Positions 25,006-33,596 of a stretch of 64,000 nucleotides of DNA are shown here, piece by piece (the stretch's first letter is position 1; every line of letters begins with the position of its first letter). The stretch comes from Methylobacterium gossipiicola. GTDB taxonomy: Bacteria; Pseudomonadota; Alphaproteobacteria; Rhizobiales; Beijerinckiaceae. The notes below the pieces were generated by a model. The model made no database searches, was not told the origin of the DNA, and saw nothing but the letters and a program-made list of their open reading frames with translations. The stretch is taken from assembly GCF_900113485.1 (NCBI RefSeq), contig NZ_FOPM01000015.1, forward strand, positions 46,654-110,653, written 5' to 3'. The position numbers and the translations under genes were made by a program.

Positions 25006-26628
25006 ATGGAGCTCAGACCCTACCAGCGCGCCAGCCTCGATGCCCTTTACGCCTCCTGGCGCAGCGACACAGGCGACGGCCTCATCGTCCTGCCCACGGG
25101 GGCCGGCAAGGCCTTCGTCATCGCCGCCCTGGTGCGGGAGACGATTCTGCGCGATCCCACCGCGCGGATCGCCGTCGTCACCCACACCCGCGAACTCATC
25201 GCCCAGAACCACCGCGAACTCCTCGCCACCTGGCCCGAAGCCCCGGCCGGCATCTACTCGGCGGGCCTCAATCGCCGCGAGACGGCCACGCAGGTGCTGT
25301 TCTGCGGCATCCAGTCGGTGTGGAACCGACTCGATGCCATCGGCGCCTTCGACCTCGTGGTGGTGGACGAGGCCCATCTCATCCCCCGTGCCTCGGAGAC
25401 CCGCTACGGGCGCTTCCTCGCCGCCCTGCGGGCCGCCCGGCCGGATTTGCGCGTCGTCGGCCTCACGGCGACGCCCTACCGCCTCGACAGCGGCCGCCTC
25501 GACGAGGGCGCGGGCCGCTTGTTCGAGCGCATCGTCTACGAGGCCAATGTCGGCGACCTCATCCACCAGGGCTACCTCGCGCCCCTGATCTGCAAGGCGA
25601 CGGCCACGGCGCTGGATGTGTCCGGGGTAGGCAAGCGCGGCGGCGACTACATCCCGAGCGCCCTCGAGGCGGCGGTGAACCAGGACTGGATCACCCGCGC
25701 GGCCGTCGAGGAGATGGCCGGCTACGGCCGCGACCGCCGGGCCTGGCTCGCCTTCTGCGCCGGGGTCGCCCACGCGGAGGCCGTGCGCGACGCCGTGCGG
25801 GGGCACGGGGTGACCTGCGAGATGGTCACGGGCGAGACGGGCAAGCGCGAGCGCGACCGCATCGTGCGCGACTTCCGCGCCGGCCGGGTGCGCTGCCTCA
25901 CCTCCGTGGGCGTGCTCGCGACGGGGTTCAACGTGCCGCGCGTCGATCTCATCGCCCTCCTGCGGCCGACCCAGAGCACGGGGCTCTACGTCCAGCAGGT
26001 CGGACGGGCCTTGCGCACGGCACCGGGCAAGACCGACGCCCTCATCCTCGATTACGCCGGCTTGGTGCGGATGCACGGCCCCGTCGACATCGTCACCGCC
26101 CGCAGCGCGGCGCTCGTCAAGGGCCGCGAGGGCGAGATCCGCGCCAAGGCCTGCCCCGGCTGCGGTGCCCTCATCGCCCTCAATGCGAGCACCTGCGAGG
26201 CCTGCTGGGTCGAGCCCGAGGACGAGGCCGACGACGGGCCGGGCCATGAGGCGGCGGCCGACGACGAGCATCCGATCCTGTCGCGGGCCGTGCCGGTGTG
26301 GCGCGAGGTGCGCGGCTGGCAACTCGCCCGTCATGCCGCCTGCCTCGAAATCCTGTTCCGCCTCGGGGAGGGGTTCATCCACCGGGTCCGGCTCGACCTG
26401 GAGCAGACCGGCTATCCGCGCGAGAAGGCGGTGCAGTGGTGGCGCCAGCTCGGTGGCGGACGCGACGTGCCCATGAACGTCACCGAAGCCCTCGACCGGG
26501 CCGGCGACCTCACCCGCCCGGACGCGATCCTCATCCGGGCCAATGGCCGCCTGTCCGAGAGCGTGAGTTATCGTTTCGCGGACGGACGGACCTTCGTCGA
26601 TACGCGACGGCTCGACGGGGTGGGTTAG
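25006..26628 (+). CDS. SF2 DEAH-type helicase with altered Walker A and zinc ribbon
   Basis: A 540-residue protein. Motif I reads PTGAGKA (Lys35, Ala36): the Ser/Thr after Lys that normally coordinates Mg is replaced by Ala. The other motifs look intact: VVVDEAH (about 117-123), GLTATPYR, a second RecA domain with VGVLATGFNVPRVD, and QQVGRALRTAPGK as motif VI. After it come CPGCGALI and CEACW, a four-Cys zinc ribbon, then a ~130-residue C-terminal region. The COG1061-like family acts on DNA or RNA. ATG 25006 is chosen because the helicase fold starts right there. No partner gene is obvious. Confidence 0.82.
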   Translation: MELRPYQRASLDALYASWRSDTGDGLIVLPTGAGKAFVIAALVRETILRDPTARIAVVTHTRELIAQNHRELLATWPEAPAGIYSAGLNRRETATQVLFCGIQSVWNRLDAIGAFDLVVVDEAHLIPRASETRYGRFLAALRAARPDLRVVGLTATPYRLDSGRLDEGAGRLFERIVYEANVGDLIHQGYLAPLICKATATALDVSGVGKRGGDYIPSALEAAVNQDWITRAAVEEMAGYGRDRRAWLAFCAGVAHAEAVRDAVRGHGVTCEMVTGETGKRERDRIVRDFRAGRVRCLTSVGVLATGFNVPRVDLIALLRPTQSTGLYVQQVGRALRTAPGKTDALILDYAGLVRMHGPVDIVTARSAALVKGREGEIRAKACPGCGALIALNASTCEACWVEPEDEADDGPGHEAAADDEHPILSRAVPVWREVRGWQLARHAACLEILFRLGEGFIHRVRLDLEQTGYPREKAVQWWRQLGGGRDVPMNVTEALDRAGDLTRPDAILIRANGRLSESVSYRFADGRTFVDTRRLDGVG

Positions 26629-27049
26629 TGCTGTGACGCAATCACTTCGTTCATGCGCCAGAGCACTGGGCTTTTGTTTTTGCATCACTTTTCCCAGACA
26701 CGGCTGAAGCCTCCGTCTGGATCGATGCCCTAGGGGCGCTTCGGCCGAAATGGATGCCGGCTCCGATCCGGCGCGGAATCCTTCTGGCAATCGAGCGAAT
26801 ATTTTTGCAATTATTGTGCTGGCTATATTGCGCGGGATCGCTGGCGGAATTGGAGGTGTTTTGGAGGCCCGGGGTCTGTTGGTTTTTGGGATGAGAAATA
26901 TTTGTTCTATAAGTTTTTTTGCGGGTTTAAGCCCTTCCGTTGCATCCTTGTTTCTTTATTCTTGATATAGGTTGCGTCTCTGTTCGACGTGGACGAAGAC
27001 GGCATACCGTGTGCTCCGGCACCGGAACGCCCGCAACCGACGACCCTTC
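26629..27049. other. Intergenic region of low GC with hairpin and repeat-like sequence
   Basis: About 420 bases, clearly richer in A and T than the genes around it, especially 26800-26975. CCAGAC (26694-26699) and GTCTGG (26715-26720) form the ends of a hairpin. The stretch GGGCTTTTGTTTTTGCATCA at 26668 resembles dispersed intergenic sequences I associate with methylobacteria (recollection, not tested). A 71-codon ORF at 26750 has no ribosome site or family and is rejected. The promoter of the cyclase gene probably lies near 26930-26990. Confidence 0.45.
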
Positions 27050-28585
27050 ATGACCGCTCCGCCCACGCTCGCCATCGCCGTGTCCGAGTCCGCCGCCTTC
27101 CGGATGGGGCGAGTGCGGCGCGCCTTCGCCGATGCCGGCTGGACGGCGGCGATCGTGCTGCCCTGCGTCCTGCTGTCGGTGGTGACGTCCCGGCTGCTCG
27201 GACCGCTCGCCCTGTTCTGGCCGGCGGATGCCGTGCTGCTCGGCATGCTCCTCCGGCATCCCGAACGCGCCAGCGCGGCCGGTTGGCTCGGGGCATCGGC
27301 CGCCTATCTGGCGGCTGATCTCTGGTCGGGCAGCGGCTGGCTCCGGGCGGCTTGGTTGAATGCCGGCAATCTCGCGGGCGTCGTGACGGGCTACCTTGTC
27401 GCTCGCCGCATCCTGCCCGTCGCCCTGCGCCGCCTCGATCAGCCCCGCGCCATGCTGCGCGTGCTGGTCGTGTGCTTCGTCGGCGTCGTGGTGCAAGCGG
27501 TGATCGGCGGCTCCGCCAGTCCGGTGCTGTTCGGGCATAGCCTGCTCAGCGGACTGATCGACTGGTTCAACGGCGAGCTTGCCACCTTCATCATCCTAAC
27601 GCCGCTGATCCTCGCCGCGCCCCGGGGAGGGACCCTGCGCGGACTGCTGGCGCGAGGCCGGGCCCTGGGGGAATGGCCTTGGACTGATCTCCTGCCGGGT
27701 CTCTCCCTCGCTTTGTCCCTGGCCGGCGCCCTCGCCCTCGGTGGGCCGGGGGTGCTGGCCCTGCCGGTGCCGGCACTGATCTGGTGCGCCCTGAGCTACC
27801 CGGTGTTTCCGACCCTGGTGCTGACGGCGCTGCTCAGCATCGCGCAACTGTATTTCATCGCCATCGGGGTCATGCGGCTCCCGGAATCCAACCTCCTGTC
27901 CATCGACGCCGTCCAGTCGGCGCGCCTTGGCATCGCCCTGGTGGCCCTCGGGCCGATGGCCGTGGCCGTCGTCAACGCCGCGCGCAACGACCTCCTGCGC
28001 CAACTCGACCACATGGCCCGCCACGACCACCTCACCGGGATGCTGCGGCGCGGGGCCTTCCTCGAAGGCGCGACCGCGATGCTGGCCGACCGGATCGCGG
28101 CGGGGCGGCCGGCGGCGGTGCTGATGATCGACATCGACCACTTCAAGCGGATCAACGACCGCTTCGGCCATGCCCAGGGCGACCGGGTGCTGGTCGCGGT
28201 CTCGGCCACCCTGCTGGCCGGATTGCGCGACGACGATCTCGTGAGCCGCCTCGGCAGCGAGGATTTTCCCATCCTGGGCCGGCTCGGCGGCGAAGAGTTC
28301 GCCGTCCTGTTGCCCGATGCGGGGGCGGCCGAAGCCCGCGCGGTGGCCGAACGGCTGCGCCTGAGCGTGGCGGCCCTCGCCCTGCCAGAGGTGGAGACGG
28401 CGGCTGGAACGCTGCCGGCCCTCTCCGGCTTGACGGCGAGCTTCGGCCTGGCCACCTGCGACGCGGCCCGTCCGCATTCCGTCGAGACCCTGCTCGCCCG
28501 GGCCGATGCGGCCCTCTACGTCGCCAAGGCGACCGGGCGGAACCGGGTGGAAGACGCCGACGCGGAGCTTCCGACGGCGACCTGA
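27050..28585 (+). CDS. Diguanylate cyclase with MASE1 membrane sensor and duplicated GGDEF signature
   Basis: A 511-residue protein making cyclic di-GMP. Residues 1-300 form a multi-helix MASE1-type sensor ([25 protein letters not shown]). The GGDEF domain starts near 330 ([38 protein letters not shown]). The signature is abnormal: [11 protein letters not shown] (400-410) is followed at once by [11 protein letters not shown] (411-421). The inhibitory-site-like R393xxD396 sits five residues before the degenerate GSEDF, not before GGEEF. ATG 27050 preferred; an earlier TTG at 26972 would add 26 residues. Activity is likely but unproven. Confidence 0.85.
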   Translation: MTAPPTLAIAVSESAAFRMGRVRRAFADAGWTAAIVLPCVLLSVVTSRLLGPLALFWPADAVLLGMLLRHPERASAAGWLGASAAYLAADLWSGSGWLRAAWLNAGNLAGVVTGYLVARRILPVALRRLDQPRAMLRVLVVCFVGVVVQAVIGGSASPVLFGHSLLSGLIDWFNGELATFIILTPLILAAPRGGTLRGLLARGRALGEWPWTDLLPGLSLALSLAGALALGGPGVLALPVPALIWCALSYPVFPTLVLTALLSIAQLYFIAIGVMRLPESNLLSIDAVQSARLGIALVALGPMAVAVVNAARNDLLRQLDHMARHDHLTGMLRRGAFLEGATAMLADRIAAGRPAAVLMIDIDHFKRINDRFGHAQGDRVLVAVSATLLAGLRDDDLVSRLGSEDFPILGRLGGEEFAVLLPDAGAAEARAVAERLRLSVAALALPEVETAAGTLPALSGLTASFGLATCDAARPHSVETLLARADAALYVAKATGRNRVEDADAELPTAT

Positions 28586-28693
28586 CCGCCCGCCGGGCCT
28601 GGACGATCCGTGAAGCGTCGCGATGGCCGGGAACACCCGCGCCCGGCCACGGTTCCATCGTTCGGCCCGTTTCGGGCCGCGAGCGAGGACATC

Positions 28694-29149
28694 ATGCGCG
28701 ATCCGTCGGCCCCCACCCCCTCGGCCCGAGGCGCTTCGGCCGGCGCCGCCGAGGCGGCGACCAAGGGAGCGACCAAGGGGCTCGCCGGGCTGTTCGGGGA
28801 CAGCGTGCGCAACGCCGCCGACCTCCTGAGTGCCGAGTTCGAACTCCTGCGCCGGGAGACCGACGGCAACATCCGGGCGATCCTGCGCCTCGTCACGATC
28901 CTGGGCACGGCCGTGCTCCTCGTGCTCGCCGCCATGATGTTGTTCGTGGTGTTCCTCGTGAAGGGCATCGGCGCGCTGCTGGGGTCGGACATCGCCGGGG
29001 CCGTCGTGGTCGGCGGGCCGTTCGCCGCCGTCGCCCTCGCCCTCACGGTATTCGGCCTGCGCCGCATGGCCCGCAAGAACCTCCTGCCGCGCCGGTTCGA
29101 GCGCCAGATCGCCGAGGATGCCCGCATGGCGACCCGCCCGCGCGCCTGA
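28694..29149 (+). CDS. Phage-holin-superfamily-like small membrane protein
   Basis: A 151-residue protein: an Ala/Gly-rich N-terminus, an amphipathic stretch (NAADLLSAEFELLRRETDGN), then two membrane segments (about 73-98, ILGTAVLLVLAAMMLFVVFL, and about 106-128) and a basic tail. This is the layout of the Phage_holin_3_6 / DUF1469-type family found widely in chromosomes, not a true lysis protein by context. ATG 28694 chosen; GTG at 28610 would extend it by 28 residues. It lies 108 bases after the cyclase gene. Confidence 0.65.
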   Translation: MRDPSAPTPSARGASAGAAEAATKGATKGLAGLFGDSVRNAADLLSAEFELLRRETDGNIRAILRLVTILGTAVLLVLAAMMLFVVFLVKGIGALLGSDIAGAVVVGGPFAAVALALTVFGLRRMARKNLLPRRFERQIAEDARMATRPRA

Positions 29150-29161
29150 GCTCGGTCCCTT

Positions 29162-29208
29162 GAATCGTCGCTCGGGGAACGCTACCGCTCCCGCCGACGC
29201 GACGATTC
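29162..29208. other. Inverted repeat GAATCGTCGC / GCGACGATTC
   Basis: A perfect 10-bp inverted repeat, arms 29162-29171 and 29199-29208, with a 27-base loop. It lies between the holin-like gene and the CoA-ester lyase, 20 bases before the latter's ATG. No T-run follows, so it could be an operator or 5'-leader structure or a factor-dependent terminator. Confidence 0.45.
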
Positions 29209-29227
29209 GCGTGACGGGATCACCGCC

Positions 29228-30136
29228 ATGACCGAGATTCGCCCCCGCCGCAGCGTGCTCTCCATGCCGGGCTCGAACGCCCGTGCCCTGGAGAAGGCCG
29301 CGAGCCTCCCCACCGACGTGGTGATGATCGACCTCGAGGATGCCGTGGCGCCCGAGGCGAAGAACGAGGCGCGCCGCGCCGTCGCGCAGGCGGTGGCGGA
29401 GAGGCGGTTCGGTCGGCGCGAGGTGGTGATCCGGGTCAATCCCCTCGACACCCCATGGGGCGAAGCGGATCTCGCCGCCATCGCACCCGCCGGAGCCGAC
29501 GCCATCCTGGTCCCGAAGGTCACGGGCTCCGATGTCCTCGTGACGGTGGGCAGCCGCCTGCGCCGCCTCGGCGCGCCCGAGCGCACCCGCGTCTGGGCGA
29601 TGATCGAGAGCCCCATGGCGCTCCTGCACATCACCGACATCGCGCAATCGGCCCGCGACGTCGACACGCGTTTGGCCTGCCTCATCGTCGGCCCCAACGA
29701 CCTCGCCAAGGCGAGCCGGGTCCGCCTCGGCGTGCCGGGGCGCCCGGCCCTGATGCCGTGGCTGATGAACGTCCTCGCCGCCGCCCGCGCCTACGAGATC
29801 GATTGCATCGACGGCATCTACAACGCGTTCCGCGACGAGGCCGGGTTCCTCGCCGAGTGCGAGCAGGGCCGCGATTGCGGTTTCGACGGCAAGATGCTCA
29901 TCCATCCGGGGCAGATCGAGGCCGCCAACCGGGTGTTCGGCCCGACGCCGGAGGCCGTCGCCGAGGCCCGTGCCATCATCGCGGTCTTTTCCGATCCGGC
30001 GAACGCCCGGCGCGGCGTCGTCGATTTCAACGGGCGGATGATCGAGCGCCTGCACGCCGTCGAGGCCACCCGCCTCGTCGCCATGGCGGACGCCATCGCG
30101 GCGATGGGTGAACCCATCGCGTCGGCGACCGCGTGA
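29228..30136 (+). CDS. CoA-ester lyase, CitE/HpcH-HpaI family
   Basis: A 302-residue TIM-barrel protein of the citrate-lyase beta/malyl-CoA family. RRSVLSMPGSNARALEKA at the start, VVMIDLEDAVAPEAKNEAR (about 32-50, with Mg-binding acidic residues), AMIESPMALLHI (the metal-binding Glu) and GFDGKMLIHPGQI are family signatures. Such enzymes split or hydrolyse malyl-CoA, citramalyl-CoA or related esters; the exact substrate cannot be read. It is followed at once by dut, overlapping it by 4 bases, although the two functions are not obviously related. Confidence 0.85.
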   Translation: MTEIRPRRSVLSMPGSNARALEKAASLPTDVVMIDLEDAVAPEAKNEARRAVAQAVAERRFGRREVVIRVNPLDTPWGEADLAAIAPAGADAILVPKVTGSDVLVTVGSRLRRLGAPERTRVWAMIESPMALLHITDIAQSARDVDTRLACLIVGPNDLAKASRVRLGVPGRPALMPWLMNVLAAARAYEIDCIDGIYNAFRDEAGFLAECEQGRDCGFDGKMLIHPGQIEAANRVFGPTPEAVAEARAIIAVFSDPANARRGVVDFNGRMIERLHAVEATRLVAMADAIAAMGEPIASATA

Positions 30137-30612
30137 TCCAGGCCGTCCCCGAACTCGCCGTCGACCTGCGTCTCCTCGATCCCCGCCTCGCCGGCTGGGG
30201 GTTTCCCCGCTGGGGTTCGGACGGGGCCGCCGGCCTCGACCTCCATGCCTGCCTCGACGCGCCCCTGACCCTGCCGCCCCAGGGAGCCGCCGTGCTGATA
30301 CCGGCGGGCTTCGCCCTGGCGATCCGCGACCCCGCCTGGTGTGCCCTGGTCTATCCGCGTTCGGGGCTCGGTCACCGCGACGGCCTCGTCCTCGGCAACG
30401 GTGTCGGGGTGATCGACGCCGACTATACCGGCCCGCTCATGATCTCGGCCTGGAACCGCAACCCCACGGGGCCGGCCCTCGTGGTGACACCGGGCGACCG
30501 CATCGCCCAGCTCGTCTTCACCCGCGTCGCCCGGCCGGCCTTCGCGATCGTCGACACCCTGGAGGCGTCCGGGCGCGGCGCCGGCGGCTTCGGCTCGACG
30601 GGCGTGCGATAG
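30133..30612 (+). CDS. dut: dUTP diphosphatase (dUTPase)
   Basis: A 159-residue trimeric dUTPase that hydrolyses dUTP to dUMP, keeping uracil out of DNA. All five family motifs can be read: GSDGAAGLDLHA, YPRSGLGHRDGL, NGVGVIDADYTG, PGDRIAQLVF and the C-terminal RGAGGFGSTG that closes over the active site. GTG start at 30133 overlaps the TGA of the lyase gene. Functionally it complements the UdgX gene at 4 kb, though they are distant. Confidence 0.93.
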   Translation: MIQAVPELAVDLRLLDPRLAGWGFPRWGSDGAAGLDLHACLDAPLTLPPQGAAVLIPAGFALAIRDPAWCALVYPRSGLGHRDGLVLGNGVGVIDADYTGPLMISAWNRNPTGPALVVTPGDRIAQLVFTRVARPAFAIVDTLEASGRGAGGFGSTGVR

Positions 30613-30721
30613 GCTTTCGCCGACGCAGGCTCAGGCCGCCGCGAAACATGCCACCGCTGCGGGAGCCAATCGCCCCCGCCCAAGTTTCATTCCGGCAACA
30701 CCATCCGGCATGGAGAGGACC

Positions 30722-30895
30722 ATGGCATTCGTTTCGCAGAAGGTGATGGAAGAGGGTCTCGCCGCCAAGCGCGCCGGCCGATCGGACGAGGCGAACCCCT
30801 ATCCGGCGGGCTCGCAGAACAGCGCCGACTGGCTCGAGGGTTACACCGCCGACGAGCCGGAGCAGAACATCGATCCCGTGGAATCCGACGGCTGA
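30722..30895 (+). CDS. Rmf/CrpP-like small protein
   Basis: A 57-residue acidic-tailed protein. The segment GLAAKRAGRSDEANPYPAGS followed by QNSADWLEGY resembles ribosome modulation factor (AGRS...CPY...W..G pattern in gammaproteobacteria) and the CrpP group. Rmf dimerises ribosomes in stationary phase. Here the Cys before PY is replaced by Asn. GAGAGGACC directly before ATG is a good ribosome site. Family resemblance by eye only; function inferred. Confidence 0.6.
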   Translation: MAFVSQKVMEEGLAAKRAGRSDEANPYPAGSQNSADWLEGYTADEPEQNIDPVESDG

Positions 30896-30917
30896 ACGCC
30901 AGGCGCGCGGAGCCGCC

Positions 30918-31259
30918 TCAGCGCCTCAGCATCGCGATCCAGGACGAGACCGGGTCGACCACGTAGGCGGCCATGGAGGCCGCCCACTCGCGAGCCCGCG
31001 CGGTGATCGTTCGGTCGCGTCGCCCCGTGCCGCGCTCGGCCATGAGGGCGGCGACGTAGGCGTCCTCGTGCTCCTTGCAGGCATCGAGGGCGTTGCGTTG
31101 CGAGCCCGCCTTGCCCTGGAAGGACGGTTGCTCGGCGAACGCCGTGCGGACGCACGACGTCCAGGCCCGTTCCAGGGCCGGCACATCGGCACCGGCCATC
31201 GCCGCGCCGGAGGGGACGCAGAGCGCCAGAATCAGAACCAGTCGCGCCGGGATTCGCAT
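30918..31259 (-). CDS. Small secreted hypothetical protein
   Basis: A 113-residue protein with a signal peptide (MRIPARLVLILALCVPSGAA, cleavage after AMA). The mature part is helical and has two Cys (SCVRTAFAEQP and DACKEHEDAY, about 35 residues apart), possibly a disulphide in the periplasm. An upstream in-frame extension to 31346 is less likely because the signal peptide begins at this ATG. It is convergent with the Rmf-like gene and downstream of the siderophore receptor on the same strand. Family not recognised. Confidence 0.55.
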   Translation of the reverse strand: MRIPARLVLILALCVPSGAAMAGADVPALERAWTSCVRTAFAEQPSFQGKAGSQRNALDACKEHEDAYVAALMAERGTGRRDRTITARAREWAASMAAYVVDPVSSWIAMLRR

Positions 31260-31433
31260 GGGCTCGATATCGCCGATTCGGCCGATCCCTGACAAGCGCG
31301 TCGCGCCCCGGCCCCGCCATCGTGAGGGGGCTCGCGGGCGCTCCATGCGTTGGCGGAAGGGCGACGCGGTGACGAAGCCCGTCGCGATGGGGCGCCCCCC
31401 TCGCGACGGATCGGCGGGTCTGCCCGGCCCGGA

Positions 31434-33596
31434 TCAGAAATCCACCGTGGCCGAGACGAGAACCGTGCGGGGCGTGCCCTGGCTGAGGACGCCGCGCCCG
31501 GTGCTGGCCCAGTAGTTGTTGCCCGTCACGTTTACGACGTTGGCCCGCAGGGTCAGGGGCCGGTCGTTGAAGGTCGTGGCGTAGCGCACGCCGAGGTCGA
31601 GGGTCGCCCAGTCGGGAATCTTCTGGGTGTTGGCGAGGTCGTAATATTGCGAGCTCGTGTAGATCACCCGGCCCGTGAGGCTGAGGCCCGGCAGGAACGA
31701 GGGCGGCAGATCGACCTCGCCGTAGAGGTTGAGCTGCACGCTCGGCACGCCGATGGCGACCTTGCCGACGTTCGCGGCGAGTTGCGCCGCGGTCTGTACG
31801 CCATCGAGGAAGCTGACGCCGCCGAGGACCCGGACGCCGGGCGTCGGCTCGCCGAACACGGTGAGTTCGACGCCGTCGTTGCGCTGGCGCCCGTCCACGG
31901 AGAACACGAGGGTGCGCGGATCGGTGAAGCCGAAGGGCTGCTCGATGCGGAAGGCCGCGAAGCCGACACCCACGCTGCCGAAATCGTACTTGGCGCCGAT
32001 TTCCGTCTGGCGCGACACGAAGGCCGGGAAGGCCTCGTTGGCGTTGCGGGCGTTCACCGGCGGGGCCGGCGAGGTCAGGCCCTCGATGTAGTTGGCATAG
32101 AGCGAGAGGTGTTCGAGGGGCTTCACCACGAGGCCGAAGCCCGGCGAGAACGCGCCGCTCTCGCTCGAACCCGTGCGCAAGCCCGTGGTGGGGCTGATCG
32201 ACTTCACGTCGATCTCCTGCCAGCGGCCGCCGAGGGTGAGGAGCACCCGATCGTCGAAGAACGACAGGGTGTCGGCGATGGCGACGCTGCGGTTGATCCG
32301 CTTCGACGTCGTCGGCGTCAGGCGCGACAGGGCGGCGGGCGAGCGCGGCGCGACATACGTCGGGTCGTAGAGGTTCGACACGATGGTCGGCCCGACGGGG
32401 ACGCCCGCCGGCTGCGAGAGATCCTGCCAGAATCCCACCGCCGCGAGGCCGAAGCTGTGCTTGACCGGCCCGGTCTCGACGGTGCCGCGCAGGCCCGCTT
32501 CCGCCGTCTCGTTGGGAATGCGGAACGGAATGAACGAGATCGGGTCGCGGTAGTCGCCCCGCGCGTTGAAGATCTGCAGCACCCCGCCGAAATATTCCTG
32601 CCGGAAGTTCGCCCGCCCATAGGCCGCGTAGGCGGTCAGGTTCTCGTTGAGGTCGTACTCGACCCGGAAGGCGGCCGACTTGTTCGAACTCGTCCGGTAC
32701 TCCCACGGCTGCTGCTGGTTCAGGCTGAGATCCGGCGCGCGGGGAATCGCGAAGCCCGACAGCACCGAGCGGTTGCGCAGGGGCGAGACGAAGTCGAGTT
32801 CCTGATAGCCGAGATCCGCGCTCGCCCGCAGGCGCTCGCCGCGATAGTCGAGGGCGAGCGCCGCGACGCCGAAATGCAGGCTCTGATTGTCGATGGGGGT
32901 GTTGCCGTTGTTCAGCGCCCCGTTGAAGCGGATGCCCCATTCCTTGTCGTCGCCGAAGCGCCGGCTGACATCGACGGCCTTGTAGATCTGGGCGTTGGAC
33001 GAATACCCGATGGTGAAGCGGTTCAGGGGCTCGTCGCCCGCGCGCTTCGGAATCAGGTTGATCACGCCGCCGATGTTGCCGAAGGGCGGGATGCCCGAGA
33101 GCAGGGTCGAGGGGCCGCGCAGCACCTCGACGCGCTCGATGGGCTCGATGGCGGGGTTGAAGGCGTCGGCCACGCCGAACAGACCGTTGAAGCCCATATC
33201 CTGGGCGAAGACCGGAAAGCCCCGGATGAAGAAGCCGAGGATGCCGGAGAAGGCCGGCACGTTGGTGCGGATGGAGGGGTCGTTGTTGACCACGTCCTGC
33301 ACGTTGCGGGCCTGCTGGTCGCGGATGAGCTTCTCCGTGTAGCTCGTCGAGCTGAACGGCTGGTCGAAGACGTTGCGATTGCCGAGGAAGCCGAGGCGGG
33401 AGCCCGAGGCCACGGTGCCGCCCGCGTAGGGCGGGGGCGGCGGGCCGACGACGGCGTTGGGGCCGCCATTGCCGCGTCCGCCGCCGCTGCCCTGGACCGA
33501 CAGTTCGTCGAGGCGCACCGATTCCTGGGCCTGGAGGGTCCCGGGGCCGGCCGCCAGGGCGACCGCCACGAAGCCGGCTGTCGAGCGACGCTTCAT
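31434..33596 (-). CDS. TonB-dependent siderophore receptor
   Basis: A 720-residue outer-membrane receptor. Signal peptide MKRRSTAGFVAVALAAGPGT (cleavage near LQAQ); a Gly/Pro-rich linker; plug domain with RNVQDVVNNDPSIRTN, FFIRGFPV and IERVEVLRGPSTLLSGI (about 90-190); then the 22-strand barrel ending in VLVSATVDF. It imports ferric siderophores using TonB energy. It is divergent from the sbn-like operon across a 624-base regulatory gap, so it is the likely receptor for that product. ATG 33596 fits the signal peptide; ATG 33641 would add 15 residues. Confidence 0.9.
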   Translation of the reverse strand: MKRRSTAGFVAVALAAGPGTLQAQESVRLDELSVQGSGGGRGNGGPNAVVGPPPPPYAGGTVASGSRLGFLGNRNVFDQPFSSTSYTEKLIRDQQARNVQDVVNNDPSIRTNVPAFSGILGFFIRGFPVFAQDMGFNGLFGVADAFNPAIEPIERVEVLRGPSTLLSGIPPFGNIGGVINLIPKRAGDEPLNRFTIGYSSNAQIYKAVDVSRRFGDDKEWGIRFNGALNNGNTPIDNQSLHFGVAALALDYRGERLRASADLGYQELDFVSPLRNRSVLSGFAIPRAPDLSLNQQQPWEYRTSSNKSAAFRVEYDLNENLTAYAAYGRANFRQEYFGGVLQIFNARGDYRDPISFIPFRIPNETAEAGLRGTVETGPVKHSFGLAAVGFWQDLSQPAGVPVGPTIVSNLYDPTYVAPRSPAALSRLTPTTSKRINRSVAIADTLSFFDDRVLLTLGGRWQEIDVKSISPTTGLRTGSSESGAFSPGFGLVVKPLEHLSLYANYIEGLTSPAPPVNARNANEAFPAFVSRQTEIGAKYDFGSVGVGFAAFRIEQPFGFTDPRTLVFSVDGRQRNDGVELTVFGEPTPGVRVLGGVSFLDGVQTAAQLAANVGKVAIGVPSVQLNLYGEVDLPPSFLPGLSLTGRVIYTSSQYYDLANTQKIPDWATLDLGVRYATTFNDRPLTLRANVVNVTGNNYWASTGRGVLSQGTPRTVLVSATVDF

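Noticed and set aside
26750..26965. 71-codon hydrophobic ORF in the AT-rich gap
   Set aside because: No ribosome site, no recognisable pattern, and its codons look like ordinary AT-rich spacer.
28694..29149. Holin-like gene as a sign of prophage
   Set aside because: No other phage genes, integrase or attachment repeats nearby; the family is common as a chromosomal membrane protein.
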